Origin: Nocardia huaxiensis
Lineage (GTDB): Bacteria; Actinomycetota; Actinomycetes; Mycobacteriales; Mycobacteriaceae
Assembly: GCF_013744875.1 (NCBI RefSeq)
Contig: NZ_CP059399.1
Span: 5,208,001-5,272,000 of the forward strand
Length of the DNA stretch: 64,000 bases
Direction of reading: 5' to 3'
The translations under genes were made by a program, and so were the position numbers. Each line of letters opens with the position of its first letter. Position 1 is the stretch's first letter. This document shows positions 17,734 through 26,263 of this stretch, in pieces. Below the pieces are notes generated by a model that was not told the origin of the DNA, made no database searches, and was given only the letters and a program-made list of their open reading frames with translations.

Positions 17734-18072
17734 CTACCAGCCGAAGGTGACGACCTCCCATCGCTGCAAGGTGCCGGGCGTATCGCAGTGCGCCCAGGAC
17801 TGCTGGGCACCCCACACCACCGGGCCGCGGCGTTCGTAGGTGGCCCAGCTGCTGCCGAAGTATCCCCACCAATGGCGGCACTGAATCTTCACCTGATGCC
17901 AGCCGAACCAGTAGCACGTCGAATACGCCGCGCTGTTGTTCACCGGATACGCGGCGCATTCCGGGCCCCACCACGGTTGCGCCTGCGCGGGCGCGGCGCC
18001 CAGCGCGACCCCTGAGCCGAGCAGCGTGGCTGCCGCGGCGCTCACCAGCATCCGCTTGCCGAACGACTTCAT
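17734..18072 (-). CDS. Small secreted Trp/Cys-rich protein
   Basis: A 112-residue protein with a signal peptide cleaved at about residue 31 (A-Q-A). The mature part, about 80 residues, is rich in tryptophan, tyrosine and cysteine (WWGPECAAYPV, CYWFGWHQVKIQC, HWWGYFGSS), with spacing that suggests two or three disulfides. A strong GGAGG sits before the ATG. Similar short proteins are widespread in Nocardia and mycobacteria without known function. It may bind a wall or surface ligand. Confidence 0.75.
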   Translation of the reverse strand: MKSFGKRMLVSAAAATLLGSGVALGAAPAQAQPWWGPECAAYPVNNSAAYSTCYWFGWHQVKIQCRHWWGYFGSSWATYERRGPVVWGAQQSWAHCDTPGTLQRWEVVTFGW

Positions 18073-18222
18073 GACGACCTCCATCAGCGTGGGGCTCGAA
18101 GCCCCCAACCCTGATAGGCCCACGCACAATTCGAAACTCAGCAGTGCGCTGCGTTCAGCGAACCGCTCTTACATGACTTACGTCACAATCGAGCGCGCTG
18201 TCGTTACACGCTGGGCCGGCCG

Positions 18223-18339
18223 CTACTTCCGATTGCGGTATTCGGCGATTTCGCGTGCGCGGAAGTCCATATTGTTGCGGTCGTGGAAGAACGCGAACAC
18301 TCCCACCGTCGCAATGCCCGCGAGAATGAGCGTTGTCAT
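18223..18339 (-). CDS. Single-pass small membrane protein (38 residues)
   Basis: A short frame with a good ribosome site (GAAGGGCGG about eight bases before the ATG). Residues 2-18 form one hydrophobic helix (TTLILAGIATVGVFAFF), followed by a charged tail HDRNNMDFRAREIAEYRNRK predicted to be an amphipathic cytoplasmic helix. GC-rich third positions support coding. It lies alone between the secreted protein and the amidohydrolase. It has the plan of a regulatory or accessory membrane peptide; I do not recognise it. Confidence 0.6.
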   Translation of the reverse strand: MTTLILAGIATVGVFAFFHDRNNMDFRAREIAEYRNRK

Positions 18340-18572
18340 GAGGTACCGCCCTTCGTCGTTCGGAAGAAATAGGGATCTTCGGCAAGATTAGGATTCCGCA
18401 TCGCGGCCCGGCAATGCGATGGGATCGACGGCACAGTCGGTGGTGGCGTGCTCACCTCGGCGGCCGAATGTGATCTGCGCCTACTCCTCGGCGTGTCTTC
18501 GGCCTGTGACAGTGGCTGAAGTCGTTCGTGCAGTTGCCTATTGACTGTGCTGGGCGGCCGGGATGCACTGGG

Positions 18573-20315
18573 ATGGTGAGCTACGACACGATCATCAAGG
18601 GTGGCCGTTGGTTCGACGGCACCGGCGCCGCCTCGGCTGTCCGGCATCTCGGGTTGCGGGGTGATCGCGTCGTCACGGTGACCGCGCAGCCGCTGGACGA
18701 GTCCGGTTGCTCGAATGTGGTCGATGCCGAGGGTAAATGGGTGATGCCCGGCATGATCGACATTCACACGCATTACGACGTGGAAGTATTGAAAGCGCCG
18801 GCGTTGACCGAATCCGTGCGCCACGGGATCACCACGGTGCTGCTGGGGTCGTGCTCACTGTCGACCGTGCACGTGGACGCCACCGCGGCGGGGGATCTGT
18901 TCGGGCGGGTCGAGGCCATTCCGCGCCGGCATGTGATGGAAGCGGTCGCGCAGAAGACCTGGCGTTGCGCGCATGAATACGTGGCGGCCCTCGAGGATCT
19001 GCCGCTCGGGCCGAATGTGGCCGCGCTGCTGGGGCATTCGGATATTCGCACGGCGCTGATGGGTTTGGACCGGGCCACCCGCAAGCGGGTGCGTCCGACC
19101 GCGGCGGAGCAGGCCGCGATGGAGGCGGCGCTGCACGAGGCGCTCGACGCGGGTTTCGTGGGCATGTCGGCGCAGCAGCTGCTGTTCGACAAGCTCGACG
19201 GCGAGGTCGCCCGCTCGCGCACGCTGCCGTCCACCTACGCCCGGGCGCGCGAACGCCGCCGCCTGAATGCCATTCTGCGACAGCGTGATCGCGTGTTGCA
19301 GGCCGGTCCCGACGTCACCTCGCCGCGCAGTATCGCCGCCATGACGCTGAGCAGCGCCGCCGTGTTCCGCCGCCGGCTGAAGACCACTCTGCTGTCGGCC
19401 GCGGACCTCAAAGCCAATCCGTTCCTGGTCCATCTCATGGGCCCGATCGCCCGGCTGGTGAACGCGCTGGGCGGTGACTTCCGCTGGCAGCATCTCCCGG
19501 TGCCGTTCGAGGTCTACGCCGACGGCATCGACCTGGTCATTTTCGAGGAGCTGGGAGCCGGTGCGGCCGCGCTGCACCTGTCCGATCAGGTGGAGCGCAA
19601 TGCCCTGATGCAGGACGAAGCCTTCCGCAGGCGTTTTCGCAAGGAGTACGACGCCCGCTTCGGCATGCGCGTGTGGCATCGCGATTTCTTCGACGCCGAG
19701 ATCGTGGCCTGCCCGGACGACACGGTGATCGGCAAGACGTTCGGCCAGGTCGGTGTGGACCGGGGCGGCCTGCATCCGGTCGACGCCTTCCTCGATCTGG
19801 TGGTGGAGCACGGCACGAAATTGCGCTGGCGCACCACGATCTCCAATCACCGCCCCCGTTTCCTCGACAAGCTCAGCGCCAGTCCCGCTGTGCAGCTGGG
19901 TTTCTCGGACGCCGGCGCGCACCTGCGCAATATGGCCTTCTACAACTTCGGCCTGCGTTTCCTGCAGCGGGTGCACCGGGCCGAGCAATCCGGCCGCCCG
20001 TTCCTCTCGCTCGAGCAGGCGGTGCACCGCATGACCGGTGAGCTGGCCGACTGGTACGGCCTGGACGCGGGCCACCTGCGCGAAGGCGACCGCGCGGACC
20101 TGATCGTCGTCGATCCCGCCCACCTCGACGATTCTCTCGACGCCTACGCCGAGGAACCGATCCCGGTGTACGACAACCTGTCTCGCATGGTGAACCGCAA
20201 TGACGCCGCCGTCTCGGCCGTGTTCATCGGCGGCGACCGCGTCTTCGGCGACGGCGAACCCGCTGACATTCTCGGCACCCGCCGCACCGGCCGATTCCTT
20301 CGCGCGACGAACTGA
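18573..20315 (+). CDS. N-acyl-D-amino-acid deacylase-type amidohydrolase
   Basis: A 580-residue cytoplasmic metal-dependent hydrolase. The N-terminal beta-sandwich (YDTIIKGGRWFDGTG) leads to the first metal motif DIHTHYD (about residues 69-75). GITTVLLGSCSLS and the late FSDAGAHLRNM, which holds the catalytic aspartate, fit the D-aminoacylase branch. It should hydrolyse N-acyl-D-amino acids or a related amide. The ATG is taken where the family begins (MVSYDTIIKGG). The ATPase gene follows 60 bases later on the same strand, possibly co-transcribed. Confidence 0.85.
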   Translation: MVSYDTIIKGGRWFDGTGAASAVRHLGLRGDRVVTVTAQPLDESGCSNVVDAEGKWVMPGMIDIHTHYDVEVLKAPALTESVRHGITTVLLGSCSLSTVHVDATAAGDLFGRVEAIPRRHVMEAVAQKTWRCAHEYVAALEDLPLGPNVAALLGHSDIRTALMGLDRATRKRVRPTAAEQAAMEAALHEALDAGFVGMSAQQLLFDKLDGEVARSRTLPSTYARARERRRLNAILRQRDRVLQAGPDVTSPRSIAAMTLSSAAVFRRRLKTTLLSAADLKANPFLVHLMGPIARLVNALGGDFRWQHLPVPFEVYADGIDLVIFEELGAGAAALHLSDQVERNALMQDEAFRRRFRKEYDARFGMRVWHRDFFDAEIVACPDDTVIGKTFGQVGVDRGGLHPVDAFLDLVVEHGTKLRWRTTISNHRPRFLDKLSASPAVQLGFSDAGAHLRNMAFYNFGLRFLQRVHRAEQSGRPFLSLEQAVHRMTGELADWYGLDAGHLREGDRADLIVVDPAHLDDSLDAYAEEPIPVYDNLSRMVNRNDAAVSAVFIGGDRVFGDGEPADILGTRRTGRFLRATN

Positions 20316-20375
20316 CAACGGCCAGGGGCGCGGCCCGGCGATAGGCTGCGAGGGAGGCAGCCGCGAGGAGGGCGC

Positions 20376-23300
20376 GTGTCGGGCATGGCACCGATCGGTC
20401 GGGAGCACGCGGAATCGGTGCTGCGCGAAGAACTCCGGCGCACCGTCTCCAGCCACGGCGGGCTGGTCCTGGTCACCGGCGAAGCGGGCATCGGCAAGAC
20501 CGCGCTGCTCACCCACGTCGTGTCGGAGTTCCAGGCGGAGGCGCTGGTCCTCACCGGCACCGCCTGGTCCGGCGACGGGGTTCCCGGGTACTGGCCGTGG
20601 GTGCAGATTCTGCGTGGTCTGCGCACCGCCTGCTGTCCGGAGGAATGGGACGGCATCGTCTCCGGTGCGGGTGCGGCACTGATGTTGCTCATCGACCCCT
20701 CGGGTGCGGCGGATTCCGGGGTGGCGGGCGTGCTTCCGGTGGCGCGGGGCGAATCGCGACCGGTGCTGTCGCATCCGGCGAATGCGCCGCAGGCCGGCGG
20801 CGATCAACTCTTCGGCATCGGTGACGCGGTGACCACCGCGCTGGTGTCAGCGGCGCGGAGACGGCCGCTCGTCGTGGTCATCGACGACCTGCACCGGGCG
20901 GATGCGGAATCGATCCGCCTGCTGACCTTCGTGGCCCGCCACTCCTGGTTCGAACGCATAGCCCTGCTGGCGGCGCTGCGCGACACCGATCTGCACAGCG
21001 AAAACGAGCTGCTGCGAACAGCTTTCGCCGAGCTGTGGTCGACGGCGCGCACGATCGAGCTGGCCGGGCTGCCCGCCGCCGACATCGCCGCGCTGGCCGC
21101 CCGCGCGACCGGTCGCACCGTCCCCGCCGATATCGCCGCCCGGATGACCGCCCTCACCGGCGGCAACCCATTCCTGGCGGAGCAGACCGCGCGGCTGTGG
21201 CACAGCGGCAGCCCCATGGAGACCTTGACCCCGGGTGTCCGCGAGACCCTCGAGGCGCGGCTCGCGCCACTGCCGGGACAGGTGGTGGATGTACTGACCA
21301 CGGCCGCCTTCTCCGGCCGGGAGTTCGGAATCGCGGTGCTGCAGGCGGCCTTCGAGGCGGGCGGGCCGTCGGCGGCCGAGGTCCCCGGCGCGCTGACGGT
21401 GGCCGAGCGCGCCCGATTGATACAGCGTCCGGACGAGGCACGGGCCGTGTTCGTCCACGATCTGGTGCGCGAGACCCTCATGGCCCGGGTCGACGGTTCC
21501 GAGGCCCGGTCCCGGCACGAGGCGCTGATCGTGGCGTTGGAGCGTGTGCCCCGCGAGGTTTCGCGGGCCACCCCGGGGGATTTGGCGCACCACGCCTACG
21601 CGGCGAGCGACGACGCGACCGATGATCGGGCCTTGGGGTACCTGCTCGCCGCCGCGAACGACGCGTGTGGCCGGATGGCGCCGGGAGAGGTCGCGCAGCA
21701 TCTGGCGCGTGCGCTCACCGTGTTCCCGGTGGACCAGCCGGCGCGTCGGGCAGAGCTGGAACTGGATCTGGCGGCTGCCTGGCACAGTGCGGGTGACCTG
21801 CCGGGCGCCCGCCGCGTCTACGCGGACGTGATCCGTTCGGCGCGTGCACGATCGGACGCGGAGCTGTTCGCCCGTGCCGCGCTGGGCCTGCACGAACTGG
21901 GCATGCCGGACCCCGAAGGCGCGGCCGCGCAAGAGATCGAGCTGATCGACGCGGCGCATGCGCTGTACATCGCACAGCGATCGGCCGCGGACCCGCTGGC
22001 CGTTCGCCTGCTGGCAGCCGCCGCCCGAGTCCGCGTGCACACCGGATCATCGAGGCGCACAACGGATTCCATGGCCACCGCCGAGACCATGAGTGCCGAC
22101 GCGCTCCGCCTGGCCCGCCGATCGGGCGACGGGCACGCCCTGGGATTGAGCCTGGTGGCGCGCCACGATGCCATCTGGCGGCCGGGCACCGCGGCCGAAC
22201 GGCTCGCCCTCGCCGACGAGATTCACGCGCTGGGGGAGCGGTCCGAAGACGACGACCTGCGCGGGCAAGGTTTCGTGCTGCGAATCGCCGCCCTGCTCGA
22301 ATTGGGCGACCCGCGAACGCATCTCGAACAGGCCGCCTTCACCGCCTTCGCCGACCGGTCGCGCCTGCCCCGCCCCCGCTTCATGGCCCGCTCCCGCGCC
22401 GCCGCCCTCGCCGTGCTCGCCGGCCGCTTCGACGAGGCGGCCCAGGCCATGGACAGCGCCTACGCCCTGGGTGAGCGCATCGGCGAAGTGGACCGTCTCC
22501 CACTCTGGTTGGAGCAGCGCTGGGCGCTCGCCCTCACCGCCCGGACCGCCGCCACCGACATCCACGCCAGGTACCGGGAACTGGGCGGCGCCTACCCGAT
22601 CGTGCCCCGCCTCATCGAAGCCGCCCGCCTCCTCGACCCCGAAGGACCGCTCTTCGGCGCCGGCGACGACAGCGCTGTCACCGCCGGCGGACCCGACCGG
22701 AGCAGTGGTGACCCCGTCGACGTCGAGGCCCGATTCGCCACGGTGCGAGGCGGTTTCGACGAGGTGCGCGCCCTGCTGGAAACCTATCCGCGGCACTTCC
22801 ACGCGGGGCCGCTGGTCGCTCTCGCGTACGCCGCGATCGTGCTGGACGAGCCCGAACCGCGCAAGATCGCCTGGGATGCGCTGTGGCCGCTGCGGGGATT
22901 GTGGGCCGTGGTGGCGGGAGGGGGTGCGGTGTACGGGCCGTACTCGTACTGGCTGGGGCGGCTGATGGCCGCGCAGGACCCCGTGGCCGCGACGACGGAA
23001 TTGGAGTCCGCCGTCGCCGCTGCCCGCCGCCTGCGCGCGGCCCCCTGGGTGGCAGCCGCTGAAAGAGCTTCGGCCCGAATGCATTCCGGTGGACCTCGGG
23101 GCGAGGCGCTGCGGGACCATGCGGCGATGGAGCCGTCGGGTGCGGTCTTCCGGCTCGCCGACGGCGTGTGGACGCTGCGCTTCGGCGGCCGGACCCTGCA
23201 TCTGCCCGCTGCCAAGGGGCTGCGTGATCTGCATACGCTCGTGTCGCATCCGGGGCAGGAGATCTCCGCGCTCGAGCTCGCCGGTGGTCCCGGCGCTGCC

Positions 23301-23687
23301 GAGGTGGTGCGGGGCGCGCGCAGGCTCGGTGCGGACACGGTGCTCGATGAGCGCGCCAAGGCCGAGTACCGTCGCCGGCTCACCCACCTCGACGCCGAAA
23401 TCGAGCGCGCGCGTGAACTGTTCGATGACGGTCGGGCCGCCGCGGCCGACGCCGAACGTGCGGCGCTGCTCGACGAACTGCGTCGTGCGGCGGGCTTGGG
23501 TGGCCGCACCCGTCTGCTCGGTGATGACGCCGAACGCGCCCGCAAAACCGTCTCCGCCCGCATCCGGGATTCCCTGCGCCGCATCGAACGCGGCCATCCG
23601 GCCCTCGGCGAGCATCTGCGCGCCTGCGTGGCCCTGGGCGTCGTCTGCCGTTACGAGCCGCAACGCGACATCCGCTGGACGGTCTGA
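20376..23687 (+). CDS. Large AAA-type signalling ATPase
   Basis: A 1,103-residue protein starting at GTG after GAGGAGGGC. Residues 8-270 form a STAND/AAA ATPase: Walker A GEAGIGKT, Walker B LVVVIDDLHRAD. A long helical-repeat region (about 350-900, TPR-like) follows. The end (about 935-1103) has the actinobacterial module GRTLHLPAAKGLRDLHTLVSHPG followed by a helical bundle with DERAKAEYRRRL and RKTVSARIRDSLRRI. That module is found at the ends of large LuxR-like or cyclase-linked regulators. No LuxR-type helix-turn-helix is seen, so DNA binding, if any, must come from the unusual C-terminus. Likely a stress or nutrient sensor; partners unknown. Confidence 0.8.
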   Translation: MSGMAPIGREHAESVLREELRRTVSSHGGLVLVTGEAGIGKTALLTHVVSEFQAEALVLTGTAWSGDGVPGYWPWVQILRGLRTACCPEEWDGIVSGAGAALMLLIDPSGAADSGVAGVLPVARGESRPVLSHPANAPQAGGDQLFGIGDAVTTALVSAARRRPLVVVIDDLHRADAESIRLLTFVARHSWFERIALLAALRDTDLHSENELLRTAFAELWSTARTIELAGLPAADIAALAARATGRTVPADIAARMTALTGGNPFLAEQTARLWHSGSPMETLTPGVRETLEARLAPLPGQVVDVLTTAAFSGREFGIAVLQAAFEAGGPSAAEVPGALTVAERARLIQRPDEARAVFVHDLVRETLMARVDGSEARSRHEALIVALERVPREVSRATPGDLAHHAYAASDDATDDRALGYLLAAANDACGRMAPGEVAQHLARALTVFPVDQPARRAELELDLAAAWHSAGDLPGARRVYADVIRSARARSDAELFARAALGLHELGMPDPEGAAAQEIELIDAAHALYIAQRSAADPLAVRLLAAAARVRVHTGSSRRTTDSMATAETMSADALRLARRSGDGHALGLSLVARHDAIWRPGTAAERLALADEIHALGERSEDDDLRGQGFVLRIAALLELGDPRTHLEQAAFTAFADRSRLPRPRFMARSRAAALAVLAGRFDEAAQAMDSAYALGERIGEVDRLPLWLEQRWALALTARTAATDIHARYRELGGAYPIVPRLIEAARLLDPEGPLFGAGDDSAVTAGGPDRSSGDPVDVEARFATVRGGFDEVRALLETYPRHFHAGPLVALAYAAIVLDEPEPRKIAWDALWPLRGLWAVVAGGGAVYGPYSYWLGRLMAAQDPVAATTELESAVAAARRLRAAPWVAAAERASARMHSGGPRGEALRDHAAMEPSGAVFRLADGVWTLRFGGRTLHLPAAKGLRDLHTLVSHPGQEISALELAGGPGAAEVVRGARRLGADTVLDERAKAEYRRRLTHLDAEIERARELFDDGRAAAADAERAALLDELRRAAGLGGRTRLLGDDAERARKTVSARIRDSLRRIERGHPALGEHLRACVALGVVCRYEPQRDIRWTV

Positions 23688-23723
23688 GCCGGGCCGCGGA
23701 ATCGCGATCGGCATCCAGCGGCG

Positions 23724-23746
23724 CGGATCCAGCAATGCTGGATCCG
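23724..23746. repeat. 23-bp palindrome between ATPase and MBL genes
   Basis: Eleven-bp arms CGGATCCAGCA and TGCTGGATCCG around a single base, ending about 60 bases before the MBL-fold gene. The short loop favours an operator over a terminator, though TTCT follows on the plus strand. Confidence 0.5.
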
Positions 23747-23807
23747 TTCTCGCGCCTTACCGATAACGGGCCGCCCATACCGGCGACCCACGCGAGAGGA
23801 GCCGACC

Positions 23808-24455
23808 ATGCGACAGATCGCCCCCGACCTCTGGGTCACCGACGCCCAGAACCCCGCTCCCGGCCTGTACACCCACGCCTACCTGTGGACCCGCCCGGAC
23901 GGCAATATTCTCTTCTACAACACCACCCTCCCCGCGGAGATCGACCACATCGCCGAATTGGGCGGCGCCGCCCACCAATACCTGAGCCACCAGGACGAAA
24001 TCACCTCCACCCTGGCCACGCTCGCCGAACGCTTCGGCACGAAACTCCACATCCATGCCGTCGAAACACCCCTGGTCACGGCGACCACCGTCGACGACGC
24101 CTTCACCGGCCGTCACACCGGAGTCGGCGGCCTCGAAGTCATCCCGGCCCCCGGCCACACTCCCGGCAGCACCGTCTACCTGGCCGAAATCTCCGGCCGC
24201 CGTTACCTTTTCACCGGCGACACCATCCTGCGCGGCGAGCAGGGTGATTGGTGGGCCGGCTACCTGGAGGGCTACAGCGACCGGGACGCCCTGCTCGCCA
24301 GCCTCGATCTGCTGGCGACCCTGACCCCGCAGGTGATCCTGTCCAGCGCGGTCATGGACGGCACCGACTACACCGACCTCGGTGATCGCCCGTGGGCCGA
24401 CGCGGTCGAGGAGGCACGCCGGGCCCTGCGCAACGGCGCGGCCATCGTCCCGTGA
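23808..24455 (+). CDS. MBL-fold hydrolase-like protein
   Basis: A 215-residue protein of the metallo-beta-lactamase fold. The usual HxHxDH metal motif is reduced to LSHQDEI (about residues 65-71), while APGHTPGSTVYL and LFTGDTILRG provide the later histidine and bridging aspartate. The loss of the first histidine means metal content may differ; related proteins are uncharacterised. GAGAGGAG precedes the ATG. It stands between the ATPase and a converging gene, with a palindrome upstream that may control it. Confidence 0.8.
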   Translation: MRQIAPDLWVTDAQNPAPGLYTHAYLWTRPDGNILFYNTTLPAEIDHIAELGGAAHQYLSHQDEITSTLATLAERFGTKLHIHAVETPLVTATTVDDAFTGRHTGVGGLEVIPAPGHTPGSTVYLAEISGRRYLFTGDTILRGEQGDWWAGYLEGYSDRDALLASLDLLATLTPQVILSSAVMDGTDYTDLGDRPWADAVEEARRALRNGAAIVP

Positions 24456-24478
24456 TCGGCCCGCGGATATCGGCGCGG

Positions 24479-24501
24479 GCTCGCCCTGTCTCACGGCGAG
24501 C
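24479..24501. terminator. Short hairpin between converging genes
   Basis: Seven-bp arms GCTCGCC (24479-24485) and GGCGAGC (24495-24501) with a nine-base loop, placed between the stops at 24455 and 24535. Confidence 0.45.
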
Positions 24502-24534
24502 TCGCGTCCGTTCGGCCGCAGTCGTATTCGATGG

Positions 24535-25104
24535 TCAGGCGGGCGGGGCGGTCGTATTGCGGGCCAGTTCCGACAGTTCGGCGAGGAAGTCCGCGGCGGG
24601 TACGGGTTTGCCTTCCTTTCCGATGGGGGAGGGCTCGAGCGGCGCCAGCAGGTCCTCGGCCGGCGAGTGCAGCCACAGCGCCATCAGGTAGAGGGCGGGG
24701 ATGCGCAGCAGACGCAGCTCGTATCCCTTCTTCTCCAGCTGCGGGAGTTTGCGGAGGGTCTTGACCGCCTTGTCGGTGCCGACCCCGAACGGGCCCTCGG
24801 TGAACTGCGCAACCTCCTGGGAACCGTCGGGAGCCTGGACGGTTTCGGCGCTCGCGATGATCTGGCTGCCATCGGTCACCAGGTAGCGCCAGCCGACCGG
24901 CCGGGCGCGGTCGAGGCCGGCGTTCGCAGCCAGGTCGTCGAGCCCCATGGTGAAAACCTCATGGGGCGTGGACAGTTCGAGCCGGTTCCGGGGGGTGGCT
25001 TCGAGTGCCCGGGTGGAGAACTTCCCGCTGTCGGCGAAGGCGTGCAGACGTCGCGTCACCGCGCCGGGGACATCGGCGGGCGGCTCGGGCAGATGCAGTG
25101 GCAT
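24535..25104 (-). CDS. Unknown protein, partner of the trefoil protease
   Basis: A 189-residue protein with no signal peptide or membrane segment. I do not recognise it. It is a mixed alpha/beta sequence with a lysine-rich centre (VKTLRKLPQLEKKGYELRLLRIPAL) and a late hydrophobic helix (LYLMALWLHSP). It follows the cysteine-protease gene after ten bases on the same strand and so is very probably co-transcribed. Small partners next to such proteases can be inhibitors, chaperones or substrates; which one applies cannot be told from sequence. I chose the start at 25104 because earlier codons lie inside the protease gene. Confidence 0.7.
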   Translation of the reverse strand: MPLHLPEPPADVPGAVTRRLHAFADSGKFSTRALEATPRNRLELSTPHEVFTMGLDDLAANAGLDRARPVGWRYLVTDGSQIIASAETVQAPDGSQEVAQFTEGPFGVGTDKAVKTLRKLPQLEKKGYELRLLRIPALYLMALWLHSPAEDLLAPLEPSPIGKEGKPVPAADFLAELSELARNTTAPPA

Positions 25105-25114
25105 GACGGGGTCC

Positions 25115-26116
25115 TCAGCGCTTGGTCTTGTAGGAATGGGTCCAGGTGCCCGAACCCTGGTAGGCATTGCGGTAGGAGGCGTCGGTGACATCCGAATCGC
25201 CGTACCACGGGTCGGCGACGCTGACGTACTCGACGCCATCGGCCACGAACCGCGCGCGCAGCACCATGAAGTGCCCGCCGCCACCGGCCCATCCGACCCG
25301 GGTGCCGACCGGTAGGGCATGGGTCAGTTCGGTGGCGAGCTGGAGGGTGGTCATGGGCCCCATGATCTGGTTGTAGTGCCCGACCCGCTGCAACGCTCGA
25401 TCCAGCCACCACGGTTGATTGCACGGGTACACCGATCCCGCGCCACCGCAGCAGTCGGAGCGGCCGACCTCGGCATCGACCACCGCGCACTGCGTCCACT
25501 GCGATGCGGGGTTGTAGAAGAGTTCGACGCTGGCCGCCGTTGCGGCCCAGCACCATTGGGTCTGCTGCTGGTGCTGCATCCGGAAGTCCAGGCGTTGATC
25601 GGCCGGCTCGAGCAAGAACTTCTCGTGGACGCCGCCGTCGGCGGCGAACTGGCAGTTGACCGTTCCGCCGCCGCTGCCGCTGAACGCGGTGACGCCGGTG
25701 CCGTTCAAGCGCAGGTACACCTTGGGGAAGGCGATCGACTCGAGCGAGAACGATCCGTCCGGTTGCGGGCCGGCGTGGAACTTCTCGTACGGCCCCGGCC
25801 CGCCGGAACCGTACTGGCAGTTGACCGTTCCGCCGCCGGAGGTGGTCTGCGTGGTCACCCCGCTGCCATCCATCCGCAGATAGACCTTCGGGAACGCCAC
25901 GGACTCGAAGGCGTGGGAACCGTCGGACTGCGGCCGGACCCGGAACTGCTCGTAGGACCCGGCCGTGTACTGGCAGTTGACCAGGCCGCCTCCGTAATCG
26001 GCGGGGCTGCTGACCCCCGAACCGTCCAAGCGCAGGTAGACGTTCGCGAAGGCCGTCGATCGCAGGGTGATCGGAGTCTCGCCCAGACTGGCGAGGTCGG
26101 CTGCTGACAGTGGCAT
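25115..26116 (-). CDS. Beta-trefoil plus papain-like cysteine protease
   Basis: A 333-residue two-domain protein. Residues 18-170 are three similar units (AFANVYLRLDGSGV, AFPKVYLRMDGSGV, AFPKVYLRLNGTGV, each followed by GGG-VNCQ and EQF or EKF), the pattern of a fascin/lectin-like beta-trefoil. Residues 180-333 form a papain-like (C70/AvrRpt2-like or C39-like) protease: QQTQWCWAA with catalytic C189 and an upstream oxyanion glutamine, H282 in GGGGHFMVL, D302 in VADPWYG. Four further cysteines occur in the domain. There is no signal peptide, so export, if any, is non-classical. GAAGAAGG precedes the ATG. The partner gene follows at once. The trefoil may deliver the protease to a glycan or actin-like target. 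Confidence 0.8.
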   Translation of the reverse strand: MPLSAADLASLGETPITLRSTAFANVYLRLDGSGVSSPADYGGGLVNCQYTAGSYEQFRVRPQSDGSHAFESVAFPKVYLRMDGSGVTTQTTSGGGTVNCQYGSGGPGPYEKFHAGPQPDGSFSLESIAFPKVYLRLNGTGVTAFSGSGGGTVNCQFAADGGVHEKFLLEPADQRLDFRMQHQQQTQWCWAATAASVELFYNPASQWTQCAVVDAEVGRSDCCGGAGSVYPCNQPWWLDRALQRVGHYNQIMGPMTTLQLATELTHALPVGTRVGWAGGGGHFMVLRARFVADGVEYVSVADPWYGDSDVTDASYRNAYQGSGTWTHSYKTKR

Positions 26117-26263
26117 GATGCGCCTTCTTCCGTCCCGGTGGGATGGGTTCAGTGTCGGCAGCCGCGCCGCCGGGCAGGAAGGGTCTTTGGTCCCGAATCG
26201 ATCGCGTGTCCAGCAAGCGGTAGGCAACGAAACCGGTTGGGATGCAAGGTAACTCGTGATCGT

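Noticed and set aside
18855..20807. 650-codon frame opposite the amidohydrolase
   Set aside because: The plus-strand protein has clear metal motifs; the antisense frame has none and biased composition.
22047..23735. 562-codon frame opposite the large ATPase
   Set aside because: Antisense shadow, Gly/Arg-rich, no recognisable motif.
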